From contig OY744608.1 in the NCBI GenBank assembly GCA_963556255.1, forward strand, positions 34,373,798-34,437,797: DNA of 64,000 nucleotides, read 5' to 3'. A program made the position numbers and the translations under genes. The notes beneath the pieces were generated by a model that was not told the origin of the DNA, ran no database searches, and saw only the letters and a program-made list of their open reading frames with translations. Position 1 is the stretch's first letter. Each line of letters opens with the position of its first letter. Of this stretch, positions 12,840-27,238 are shown in pieces. Source of the stretch: Allolobophora icterica (taxonomy: Eukaryota > Annelida > Clitellata > Crassiclitellata > Lumbricidae).

Positions 12840-13150
12840 TATACAATAGAATACAACTAGACATTTATAGCGCGCTTTAACAAAACAAGTCTTGCACGAG
12901 AGCGCGTTGTGCTACATTCCTAGTCATAGAACAATGTAAACAGACGAGTCTTTAATTTTGATTTAAATTGAGCAATAGATGTGCATTGACGGACTGCAAT
13001 TGGAAGACTGTTCCATTCTGTTGGTCCTGATACTGAGAAGGCACGACTACCAAACTTCCGGTTGGTGCGAAGTATGGTATAATCGCCTCGTGCAGCCGAT
13101 CGGAGTCCGCTGTAATTTGTAGCAGAACACGGCTTGACCATGGATGTCAT
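12840..13150 (-). mobile_element. 3' remnant of CR1/Jockey-like LINE reverse transcriptase
   Basis: The minus-strand frame 12920-13150 reads GLRSAARGDYTILRTNRKFG, then SRAFSVSGPTEWNSLPIAVR, then FKSKLKTRLF. This is the typical C-terminal end of CR1/Jockey-group reverse transcriptases (G.RAFS..GP..WNSLP...R... FK..LK..LF). Only about the last 75 residues and a short 3' flank (IARCGCGC-type TATAGCGCGC near 12870) remain. The 5' part, including the catalytic YADD region, is missing. Confidence 0.8.
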
Positions 13151-13206
13151 GTACGTGGGAGAGGTTCCAGAGTGATTATTATACTAATAATAATATATAC
13201 GAAATG

Positions 13207-13237
<31 letters not shown>

Positions 13238-13240
<3 letters not shown>

Positions 13241-13367
13241 CCCTGCGCCGGCCGCGCCGCCGTTTCGTGGTCGCCGCTGCCGACATTTCGTGGTCGCCGC
13301 CGCCGCCGATTTTTTATGTCGGCGCGCCGCCGCCGACAATTCGTCGGCGCGCCGCCGATGACAGTCT
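13238..13367. mobile_element. GC-rich CGCCGCCG MITE fragment
   Basis: A (TA)n run at 13209-13238 is followed by CCCTGCGCCGGCCGCGCCGC and more CGCCGCCG and GTCGGCGCGCCG blocks. Base composition is sharply different from the flanks. It resembles the element at 14761-14852 in opposite orientation (shared CCCTGCGCCG end). The right end is not clear. Confidence 0.6.
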
Positions 13368-13498
13368 GAGGTGCTTAATTGTTATTGTTGCATTTTTCAC
13401 GTTCTCCTTGATTTCGTGATAGTGTTACTTTAGTATGTATGTATGTATGTATGTATATTCGTTTATTCAGTAAACTGGTTGTCATACCGCAACCAACC

Positions 13499-13578
13499 AG
13501 TCCCTTTGTGTGTAGTTTAGCTTCATTGTCATGGAGGGGCTTAAAGAGAAATTGGCCTCTTGACTGGTCACAGGACAA
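13499..13578. repeat. 80-bp direct repeat, copy 1
   Basis: The segment starts AGTCCCTTTGTGTGTAGTTT, continues through CATTGTCATGGAGGGGCTT and ends TGACTGGTCACAGGACAAA. It recurs with few changes at 14640-14720, about 1.14 kb away. Both copies lie between two GC-rich CGCCGCCG elements. Origin unknown. Confidence 0.85.
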
Positions 13579-13828
13579 AGGCCATGATGATGCAAAATTA
13601 GTGCGAAATAGAAGAGTGATCATATATATCTGATTATTATGTGTGCAGTCTTTACCTTGATACCAAGAATGCATGGTCTTCCTGACCAAATTTCTTTTTA
13701 CTTATACTTTGACGATCTTGCTTTGTGCCATGATACACACATTTAGAGCAATGTCTTGTTATAAGTAGTCAGTGTTTTGGTACTTCTGTTCCTGTTGCCA
13801 TTTCCTTAATACCTTGACAACAAAAGCA

Positions 13829-13960
13829 GGGGGACGCGGTGGTGTAGTGGTGTAATCGGAGGGTTGCAGGTTCAAATCCACCTCAAGCCACTGCGTAGCG
13901 ACCCAATTAGTGCTTCTGAATCGTTGCTTCGATCTTATCGACTGTCTACGAATATACGGC
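13829..13960 (+). mobile_element. tRNA-derived SINE head
   Basis: GGGGGACGCGGTGGTGTAGTGG (A-box-like) and GGGTTGCAGGTTCAAATCC (B-box-like) are followed by a CACTGCGTAGCGACC segment. The same order, better preserved, is seen in the SINE at 53554. It is diverged and lacks a clear tail. It is not a functional tRNA, because no cloverleaf can be closed. Confidence 0.65.
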
Positions 13961-13989
13961 ACTCTAATCTCAGAATTTAATTTTAATGT

Positions 13990-14630
13990 CTTTGTACGTG
14001 TACTACTATACCCTCATTCATGTTGAATAGCTTCTATGGTCTTATTACAGTAGTGTAAATTTTTGGCTTAATTTCGTAAGATTAGAGGAGTTAAGGGCTA
14101 TTAATATCAAGATATGCTGTTTAGCTAATTCCTGCAGAATGGGAGGTATAACTGATTAATACTTTTGGCTGAAATCTATTCAGGTAAACAGCACCAGGGT
14201 GAGACTTTTTTGACTTGGTGCATAATTATAAGTATCAAGAATGGTGTCTTTCAGTTTAGTCTGATACAAACAATGGTCTATATACAGAGACCAATTCAAA
14301 CGGGCAGCAGATCACCTGGTAAATTCATTTAAAAATTAACAGGCTTAAGGCCACTCGGTCATTCGATCACTATATGTATAAGAAAACGTCTATATATTTA
14401 CATTTCACTCCTTGTCTTGACAGCAGCCTCTTTGATTGGGGGGCTGCTGTCATCCGGAATCTTCGCTGTGACTTGATGTGTAGGCCTGTACTGTATCAGA
14501 GCATCTGCAATTGTATTTATGCAATATGCAAATGCATGTTGCTTCATCTGATTGCAAGTTGCCAATACCCATACAGACGTGCAGTGTAATTAAGGATTTT
14601 CATATTTGTAAGGCAAATGTCTGTAGGTGC
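13990..14630. other. Unassigned intergenic DNA
   Basis: No gene, RNA or repeat was recognised between the SINE fragment and the second direct-repeat copy. Confidence 0.4.
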
Positions 14631-14639
14631 CTTCTCTCT

Positions 14640-14720
14640 CAGTCCCTTTGTGTGCAGTTTAGCTTCATTGTCATGGAGGGGCTTTAGAGAAATTGGCCTC
14701 TTGACTGGTCACAGGACAAA
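14640..14720. repeat. 80-bp direct repeat, copy 2
   Basis: This is the second copy of the segment at 13499-13578 (AGTCCCTTTGTGTGCAGTTT start, CACAGGACAAA end). It ends 41 bp before the GC-rich element at 14761. Confidence 0.85.
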
Positions 14721-14760
14721 CGGTTGTTCATAGTGACTCATAATTATAAAGTATTCTGAC

Positions 14761-14852
14761 TAGGGCACACCGCGCCGCCGATTTTTGTTGATCGGCGGCC
14801 CAAAATTACCGGCGCGCCGCCGCCGACACTATCAAGTCGGCGCAGGGCTCTA
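14761..14852. mobile_element. Short GC-rich MITE
   Basis: The element begins TAGGGCACACCGCGCCGCCG and ends GTCGGCGCAGGGCTCTA, so the termini are imperfect inverted repeats (TAGGGC / TAGAGC on opposite strands). Flanks ATTCTGAC and ATTCGGCA are a poor but possible 8-bp duplication. It has no coding capacity. It shares the CCCTGCGCCG terminus with 13238-13367. An hAT-type MITE is likely. Confidence 0.6.
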
Positions 14853-15725
14853 ATTCGGCACCAAAGATGTAGTAGTAGTTATAACATCTTTGTCCGGCAC
14901 AACCCGGCGTTCGATCGAGAAAGGTATTATGGGATAGCACATTATGGCTTGTAGTCACATAGACAAAGCCTTGTAGGCCTACTCCCATAATTAAACAACA
15001 TAATAACCGTTGTACGTCTGTCTGTCTGTCCCGTAACAAACACTATTGTGACGTCACTATACTGCCGCCTTGGCGACGGTTGTCTTGACGACGGCTATAG
15101 GCCTACAATATGACGTTATTGTTATCACTGCAATAATTGTTTTTTATATACCGTGATTTTTCACGGGTTACAGCTAGTAATAATATAATAATAATCCGTG
15201 ATCGAAGAGAAATAACCGCTCCAGATCCATCACACTTGTAATAACTAATACCTTGAGGGAACCAAGTACCACAATAATAATAATAATATTGATAATAATA
15301 ATTTCTTTAATTAAGCGCCAGCAGAGACTTATGTCCAGTGGAGGTCAGAGTCCGGTTGCCAGAGTGACACTGACAAGAGAGACAGACAGAGACAGACAGA
15401 GCAGCCGTTAATTTTTGTACGGCGCGGGTCTCGTTAAGGACGAGAAAGCTTGGAAGGCAGCAGCTAGAGAATCGGATTAAGGTATGCACATTCTTGAAGA
15501 GACGAAACTTCGAACAATTTGGAGTGGAAAGCCTGTGGAGCGATAGCCTAGTGTGATGTTGGCTCTTTCTGTTTCTCAGCCGTGGTTTATAAATGGCAAG
15601 TACACATAGTTTAACAGTCCTCTAGCTCGACACCTTTTCCCCCAAAGACAGTGTAGACTCGTGCAGTTTACTCACTTCATAAATAATTTCACTAAGGGAC
15701 ATAAGTTAAACAACAATCTTTAAAC
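14853..15725. other. Unassigned intergenic DNA
   Basis: It contains short (TAA)n runs near 15280-15300 and a GACAGACAGA tract near 15375-15400. No gene was recognised. Confidence 0.4.
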
Positions 15726-15727
15726 AT

Positions 15728-15806
15728 ATTTCTGCCCCAGCAGGGATATGACCCCCCAATCTCTGGGCTGACGTCCAGCACGCTAACCAAAGACAACTGC
15801 TTCGCA
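15728..15806 (-). mobile_element. tRNA-like SINE head
   Basis: Read on the minus strand, the segment contains TTTGGTTAGCGTGCTGG (A-box region) and later GGGGGGTCATATCCCTGC (B-box region), spaced as in a tRNA. A similar GTTAGYGTGCTGGAC core is found at 40618. It is degenerate, so I call it a SINE or tRNA relic and not a working tRNA gene. Confidence 0.5.
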
Positions 15807-15809
15807 TAT

Positions 15810-16790
15810 TACAAATTACATAACGTCCTAGAATAGAACATATTTGCAAATTAAGTTAAGTACATGTATGCATGCTGAAACTTTTGCAAGGGTATTATGA
15901 TCAAGAACAAGAAAGCTATGAAGAACATGAAAAAGAAGAATGCAAAGAATGCGATGAAGAATGCAAACAAGACTGCCGGAACAGCATCAACAAGACACCC
16001 GAAGAAAAATGTGGATACGTAAATCTCGTAAGCAGTTACATGCATACCCCTATCATTGTAAAAGAGTTGTACAACAAAATCATGGTTCATCCATCCATCG
16101 TGCTTAATTTGTCGGTTGGGAAAAACTGGATGATCAAATAAACTGCCTAAAAATCTTATTCATAGGCATCATTAGGCAATTACATGTACATGCACAATAC
16201 CCGTGGTCTCCTGCACCATCATGCTGTGACGCTGTTAAGGAAAAAGGCAATTGCCTTGCATCTGCTCTGTAGCTTTAAGTTTCCTTGCCTTTTATAGATT
16301 ATGATGAATTGAGCATACAGGAATTTCAACCATTTTCATCTAATTATAAAGATGTATTATCAAAGACCAACAAAGTCAAACTATAGTAGGTGTAAAAAAG
16401 CGTGAAGCCTAAACCTTACCACATCCTGTGCCGCTGTTGTGTTAATCTAGGACTTTACATTGATTTATATTAATGGAACCAAAAAATATTTTCTTCATAA
16501 TCGATATTATTTTCACCTTGAGAGAATAATTTAACATTAAAATGCATACATATCGGAACGGACCATACTTTTATTTCATAATTCATACAAAACAATTTTT
16601 CGTCTCGTCAATTTTCATATCGTGTTGTGCACTGTACATGTGCTCCTTCTCAAAGGGCATTACTATTTGTACCAAACAGACCAAGGTATCAAGACAAATT
16701 ACCTATTTTACCTTCATTTGAACAACAAAGTTGAGGTCAAACCAAAATGACCTGTGACCAATACTCATGCATATGAATTGTGTTAACTTT
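15810..16790. other. Unassigned region downstream of RPS9
   Basis: A plus-strand frame at 15872-16141 is rich in Glu, Lys and Cys and has no family signature. I do not call it a gene. Nothing else was recognised up to the RPS9 poly(A) signal. Confidence 0.45.
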
Positions 16791-16795
16791 CAAAA

Positions 16796-16801
16796 TTTAT
16801 T
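16796..16801 (-). terminator. RPS9 poly(A) signal AATAAA
   Basis: TTTATT on the plus strand gives AATAAA on the minus strand, 70 bp past the RPS9 stop codon. This suits the short 3' UTR usual for ribosomal protein mRNAs. Confidence 0.75.
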
Positions 16802-16870
16802 TTCCAAGAGTTAATTTTTTTTGCATTATTGCAAAAAGCATGAAACCGTCCATGCCACAAATTTATCACT

Positions 16871-20712
<3,842 letters not shown>

Positions 20713-20729
20713 GTTGGCTCATTTGCTAT

Positions 20730-20956
20730 TACAAACATAAAAAATTTAATTTTAACAAAAATGGTTATTTTTAGCAAGTATTTGCTAATAATGGCCATAT
20801 ATTTACAGTCGCCGACAGCACATACGTGTTTGGCTGTATATGGGCGTGTCGCATATGCCTGCTAGTGTGATCTGTGTATTGATTTCACAGAAATTTTGCC
20901 GTTTTTGTGTCACTGAACCTTATACAAAAGAACAACATATAGTCCAGAAAATACGG
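20730..20956. mobile_element. DNA transposon copy B, inverted, abutting RPS9 exon 1
   Basis: The reverse complement starts ACCGTATTTTCTGGACTATA. It follows copy A through GTGACACAAAAACRGC, the CACACT.GCAGGCA segment and GTAAATATATGGC. Homology stops about 20 bp before the RPS9 start codon. It is therefore a truncated copy lying in the presumed 5' UTR intron, up to the likely splice acceptor. Confidence 0.75.
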
Positions 20957-21499
20957 TCTCTAGTTTAAAGCAGCGTTGTTATACATGCAAAGTAAACAAA
21001 CATTCATGGCCAGTATTTAGCCTCATTGGGTGGCCGAGATAGTACTTAATAATTTATTCGACAGTCCTTCCAGTAAAAGCAGTACTTTCTCTCACAATCT
21101 GGGGTGGTTATATTGTTTACAAGTAGGTCGCCAGCAAGCAGCCGTTTCTTAAGAGATAACATAAATAGCTTCATCACTGTTGGTCAACTTTCGAAACCCC
21201 GAATTTACCTAAACGGCGGATTTAGAAATTGGACCAAGTTCTTTTTAAAACCGCAGTCATGCAAAGCGTTCCTCGGTTAACACAAGAAGAGCAGTGCACG
21301 GAAACAAACCACGTCCACGCCAAGTGCACAACGAACGTGCGCTCTGCACATCTCCCACGTGTATGCAACACAATCTTATACCGGATAAAAATAAATCACA
21401 AGATATAATTTGTCCACACCACATGGCCTCAGTTTATATTTATATTTTTGTCACTGCTGTTGGAATTTACTCAAATTCATAACTAAATTAATATACTAT

Positions 21500-21531
21500 T
21501 TCTCACCCTCACAAAATACAACGGAAGAAAG
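21500..21531 (-). promoter_or_regulatory. Candidate TOP start and 5' UTR exon of RPS9
   Basis: On the minus strand CTTTCTTCCGTTG starts with C followed by an unbroken pyrimidine run, as in 5' terminal oligopyrimidine mRNAs. GTGAGG and GTGAGA downstream could be the splice donor of a non-coding first exon. Distance to the coding exon is about 0.8 kb. This is inference from motif only. Confidence 0.35.
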
Positions 21532-21865
21532 ACTCGCGTTGAACTATGGGTAGATCGAGTGACCCGGATGAACATAGAGAACTTCATCTAAATTAAATAG
21601 CAAGTTACTGCTCGGAGGACGAATGTGTTATTATTTATACTGTGGAAGAATCTAGCTAGGTTTACAGTGATTTGGGAGTAGGCCTACTGTACACTGAAGG
21701 TGTGTGTGGATATCAGTAAATGAATTTTGAATTGAACACGTTCGGAATTTCGGCCAGAGCAGTTTAGGGTAAATGTAACTGATTGAACACATTTTTCTAC
21801 AACTACCCCACGGCCTCGACCTTGCTCATTTTTCAAAGAATTAGTCGTGCATGGCGTTACTAGAG

Positions 21866-23013
21866 TGTACTCTTACTAACCGGCGACTTCAACATTCATG
21901 AGGACGATACCTCTGACCTCTTGCATCGGATTCTTGAACCTCCTCCCTTCAGTCTATCTCACCCTACCCGTTTACTTCCCAACCTATGTCTTGAATCACA
22001 TCTTGATCTCATCACCTCCACAGATTCCCTCATCTCACAAGCTATCACAATCTGTTCTCAATATTATATTATCATAGCTGCCCTTGAAATCAAGCCTTTT
22101 ACTTGGCCCTCCTATGACTTATTCTTTCCGTCTCACTGGGTCCATAGACCGTCAGGCCTTCATCCAGGATATTCTAAAATCACAACTGGTTCTTAACCCT
22201 CCCTCTTCCCTTGATGACATCCTTTCTTGTTAGAATTCCACACTTTCCAACTTCATTGACATTCAAGCGCCACTCATCACCAAACACAGTTCACACACCA
22301 GCAACCCTTGGTTTACTTCCTACCTCAAAGCCTTTAAAACTTTCAAGGCACCTTGAGCACATCTACCGGCACATCAACTCACAGCAGAGGTGGACCTACA
22401 TTTTGGGATCCTGAAGCTTGAACTGTTATGGGGGCTTTGTGCATTGTGCAGTACAGTCAGAGTTGCTTCTTGGGGCTGGGGCCAGAGGCTCTGAAGCTTC
22501 AGCTTTTCATGATAGATCTGCCTCTGCCCCACAGCTAGAGCAAAAGCCCTCTACCCTCAAATCAGTCACCAATAGACACCATAACTCATCACTGTCAACT
22601 CTGTTCTTCATCGCAGATCTCCCTCCCCACTGCCTAGCTCCCTTCCCTCCCCTTCTATCGCTGATACCTTCTATTAATTTTTCTCGGACATCTCATTCCT
22701 TCGCTTCATATTACAATCCCTTCTTGACACACCCTTGCCTCCTCCAGCACTGATTCACTCCCTTCTCTCAACTGTCTCTCAGTCATCGCTCCCAATTCTC
22801 TCTCTCCCTCTGAAGCAGAAGTGTCACTCCTCCTAAATTCTCTTCCCAATGAGCAATGCGAACTTGATCCTATCCCCACCTCTCTTCTAAAAGACTGTGC
22901 CCCTGTCCTCGTTCCTGTAATCACCAAAATTATCAATCTCTCACTCTCTACCGGAAAATTCCCAATGGCCTTTAAGCACGCTCTAGTTATTCCCCTTCTC
23001 AAAAAGCAAACCT
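21866..23013 (+). mobile_element. CR1/L2-like LINE fragment, frameshifted
   Basis: The first part reads LLTGDFNIHEDDTSDLLHRI. This has the GDFN motif of the apurinic endonuclease domain, followed by HLDLITSTDSLIS. After frame changes, the part near 22821-23010 reads LDPIPTSLLKDC and ITKIINLSLSTGKFPMAFKH, then ALVIPLLKK, the N-terminal part of the reverse transcriptase. The catalytic RT motifs and 3' end are missing. It is a dead, 3'-truncated copy lying upstream of the piggyBac-type element. Confidence 0.8.
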
Positions 23014-23506
23014 TGACACGGAAAACCTATCTAACTAAGTATAGTTTGAGTGGCAAACTCATTTGTTGGTAATAAGGTGCATTTAGATTCCTGTTTAATA
23101 TGCCAGCAATAAGCCTCCTACTGTAGCACAATTTTAGTGAACTATTTGAAGTAGAATTGATTGATTTGATACAGTTAGGCAATTTTCTGTAATTATAACC
23201 AAGCATACTTCACATTAATGGACAGTACATTTAAATGCTTGTATTGCTTAGTCTTGATGTTTTCCTTTTAGCCAGGATAATATACCCCAGCCGACTTCCA
23301 TGGTAGATATGAAGGGTGTGCAGCAAACTCCAACAGGCCAGACTCCAATCCATTGGCTATGGTTGCTGTATTACCATGGGCCATTACAGCAATCAGCATC
23401 ATCTTGTCAAGACAGTCCTATTCTGCATTCTAAACATGAGAAGCTGGCACTTGACAGGTCCACTAAAAATAACAGTGGATGTTTGTTACATGTCACAGCT
23501 ACTTAA

Positions 23507-24517
23507 CCCATTCCCACACAAATTGTTTTTCCAAAAATATGAAAATTGCTAGTACCGGTACACATGGTAGAACAACAACAGCACTACAAGGATTACAGTT
23601 AAGCATCATAAAATATATATTTTCTCAATCAGCAGTCTTCTGGTTCTAAAATGTATATCTTATTAAGAAGAAAAGAAAACTTAAATAGCACCCTTGTATT
23701 GCTAAATGATGGTTATTGCTTTTCTCGTAGAGGTTACAGTCACAGTGTCTTTGTATCTGCCAGTCTCTGAATTGTTATGCTTGGCACAGACTCCGCACCC
23801 TTGTCTGACATGTGATTTTGATGAGAAATTGGTTGCCAAGTAGCCTAGCCATAGCTGAGTATCAAAGTTGTCTATGAGAACCTGGTGCAACTGCAACGTC
23901 AGGTCGGTTTTTATGCTGTGCAATCAACTCGGCGCTGAGCCTATGCAAGGTGCAGTCTGAAAACCTTCTGCAACATCTGTCCCTGGTAAATGTAATATCC
24001 TTTCTGGTAATGCTTTTTCCAATTCCAGTGGTTATCATAGCTGTTTTTGGTTGGTTCAGTGATGTCCTGCTGAAATGATCATCCAGACATCGATCTTGAC
24101 CATGATATGGACGGCAAGTACTTCCACCATTGATGCTGACTTAGACTAGAATGAATCTTCAGCACATGCAGAATTCGCTCTCCATCGAGCACATGGCTTA
24201 TTCCATACACTGTGTACTGACCTTCAAATTGGTCAATAATTTCGCTGATAGAAGACAAAAACTCATCATTCGTATTCTCAAAAAGGCGCCTCCAAACCCC
24301 AGACATCTAGACGCATTTTCCCATCACTTTAAAGCCTTTTTTCCCACAATAAATACCAACATCCTATAAGAAAATTGACGCCAAAGTGTATACAAATCTT
24401 CCGTAGACATCCCTGATGCTATTTTAGGTATGATGTCATTGTGCTATAATTAATTTATAGTCCAATTCAATGCCTCCCATATCAGGTCGCTAGCGACCCC
24501 GACTGGGCAGGAATGGG
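23507..24517. mobile_element. piggyBac-type element, TTAA target
   Basis: TTAA at 23503-23506 and 24518-24521 flanks termini CCCATTCCC and GGGAATGGG, in the order TTAA-CCCATTCC...GGAATGGG-TTAA. The right end carries TGCCTCCCATATCAGGTCGC before the terminus. The same block sits next to the left end of the 605-bp element at 55808-56412. An interior minus-strand frame (24079-24306) has no recognised domain. It is probably non-autonomous or decayed. Confidence 0.85.
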
Positions 24518-24598
24518 TTAATAAGATGGCAAAGTAAAATGTCTGAAAATCTTTGATAAATGGACAGAGTTGTTGAATATTTTATATAGCAGTCCTCT

Positions 24599-24847
24599 TC
24601 AAGTCTTCTTTTTCAAGGAATTGAAATAGTTGCGCAAGACTTCTTGAGTTACATCCATCGAAAGTAGATTGCCCATGTAATCCAAAGATTCGTCCTTTCG
24701 AGCAATCATACGTTCAAGTGTAGGCTTTCGTAGTGCTTCCTTTGTTAACTGCCGAGCATACCCTGTTCAACATGAAAAAGAATAGAGTCAGGATAATGCA
24801 CCTGGTTGATCCTTCCAGGCTGCATTCAGTGTTATATAGTCAGTGAA

Positions 24848-24908
<61 letters not shown>

Positions 24909-27206
24909 ATCAATCAATCAATCAATCGTCTTTATTGCACCCAGTAACAATAACAATCAGGTATCAACTAAATACAGTTAACGATCAGATCACAATAAGT
25001 AAGAAAGAGGATAGATACAAGAGTAACGTCGTTATAGTCGCTGGTTGCAATGGGCGTCCCCAAAGGGATGAGAGTCCCGCTGGGCAGGGAAACCCATAAA
25101 AGTCAGTTATCTTTTCACATTAGTGGCTGCATAGGAGGTCTCCCCCACGAGTACTTGTCTATATAAAAGTCATTGAAAAGAAATATAAGGTACACTCAAG
25201 CGGGGGTAATCCAAACCAGAGTTATCAAAACAATCCTTAACTAATAACTTAACTACAGAACTCCAGGGCCAGTCTCCGGTGTGACCCCGCCCCCCGGTTC
25301 GAGAGTATTAGGGTATACGGTCAAATAGTAATAGTGGAGTCTCATGCGTTGATAAGGAATGTTTTCATTCTTTTCTTGAAGTCATATCGACTTACTGCAG
25401 TGCGAATATCAGAAAGTATTGAGTTCCAAATTGCCGGTCCCATCGATTTGATGCTAAATAATCTTAAGTTAGTACGGGCTTTAATAGGTCTATAGAGTGA
25501 CGCTCCTCTCGTATTATGTTCGTGCATCATTGAACCAAGTTTAAAATACCCTGTAAAGGCAGGAGGTAACTGGCCATGTTCGTAGCGGTAAAGAAGGTCA
25601 CCAACTTGTGATGTTCGAATCTGTTTGATATCTAGTAGCTTTAGGTCTTTAAAAATGGGTCTAGAGTGGGCAGTCCTTCTAGCGCCTTCGATCATTTTAA
25701 CAGCTTTCTTTTGTAAGATAATTAATTTTTTAAGTCGGGAATCGTAATTGGACGCCCAAATTAGGTTACAGTAATTGAGATATGGGTGGATTAATGTATA
25801 ATATAAACTCAGTTTAATTTCTTTGGGTAGCAGATGTGCGATTCTGGATATTATGCCAATATTCTTCGCTATTTTTAATGAGATGTAATTTATGTGTGAT
25901 TTCCAGGTTAGGTGCTGATCTACAATTACTCCTAGGAATTTAGCAGATTCAACTTGAGAGATAGGAACATCATCAAATGAGAAGGACCAATCTACTGGTT
26001 TAATTTTCCTGTGAGATTTGAAGATAATAAAATTTGTTTTATCAATGTTTAGAGTGAGTCTGTTAGCAATAAACCACTTATTAACTTGAGCTAACTCACG
26101 ATTTACTGTTTCCATAAGGGTTGTCCAGGATTGATTGGAGTAAAAAATATTTGTATCGTCAGCGAATAAGATAAAATGAAGCACAGAAGATACTTTGGCC
26201 AAGTCGTTAATGTATAATAGAAAGAGAAGTGGTCCTAGATTTGAGCCCTGGGGAACGCCAAAGGTGATGTAACCTGGGTCAGAAAGTGCTCCATTGCACA
26301 ACACTGATTGGGTACGGTGCTCAAAATAACTATTAAACCACTTTATTTGAGTACCTCTGATACCATAATTGATCATTTTCGCTATTAATATAGTGTGATC
26401 GACAGTATCGAAAGCTTTGGCAAGATCTACAAAGACCCCCACTGAATATTCATTGTTATCAATAGCTTTCGAAATCCTGTCTTCCATGTCCAGTAGGGCC
26501 ATAAAGGTCGAATGACCCGGTTGGAAGCCATGTTGAGAGGTATGAATCGTATTAGTCTTACTGATAAATGAGATAAGTCTATCGTACATAATTTTTTCTA
26601 AAAATTTTGCAAAGTATGGTAGGACTGATATTGGTCTATAGTTTACAAGGCTATCTTTATCCCCTTTTTTATAGATGGGCAAAACTTTGGCTGTTTTTAA
26701 CAGTTGTGGGACAATCCCATTAGTTAGAGAGCTGTTGATAATTTCTGTTAATGGCATGATAATTAAAGATAAATTAGGCAAGGCTATATAAGGGTCGATA
26801 TCGTCTAATCCTTTAGTATGAGTTTTTTTTAGATTAAGTCCGATTTTCATAAGTTCTTCAGGGGAGGTTAACATTAGCCCCATAGAATTAAGATTGGGAA
26901 CAGGCAGATACTCCTCATAAGAACAAGAGGAAGCCGGGATCGCATTGGCCAACTCATTAGGTATGTTTATGAAATACTCATTAAACTTATTTGCCATAAG
27001 TTCAGCATCGTCAATTTTTATATTATTAATTATTAATGAATCTATTTTCGTGCTTTTATCTTGTAGGTGCATAGCAGATCGAATAAGTTTCCAAGTTCTT
27101 TTTAAGTCATTATGGTGTTTAAGAAATTCTATTGTATAATAATTACGCTCAGCATTTATTCGAACCGATTTAAACTTATTTCTATATACAGTAAATACAG
27201 TAAATA

Positions 27207-27238
<32 letters not shown>

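Noticed and set aside
15872..16141. 89-codon plus-strand frame rich in Glu, Lys and Cys
   Set aside because: Low-complexity composition, no domain, no splice or promoter context.
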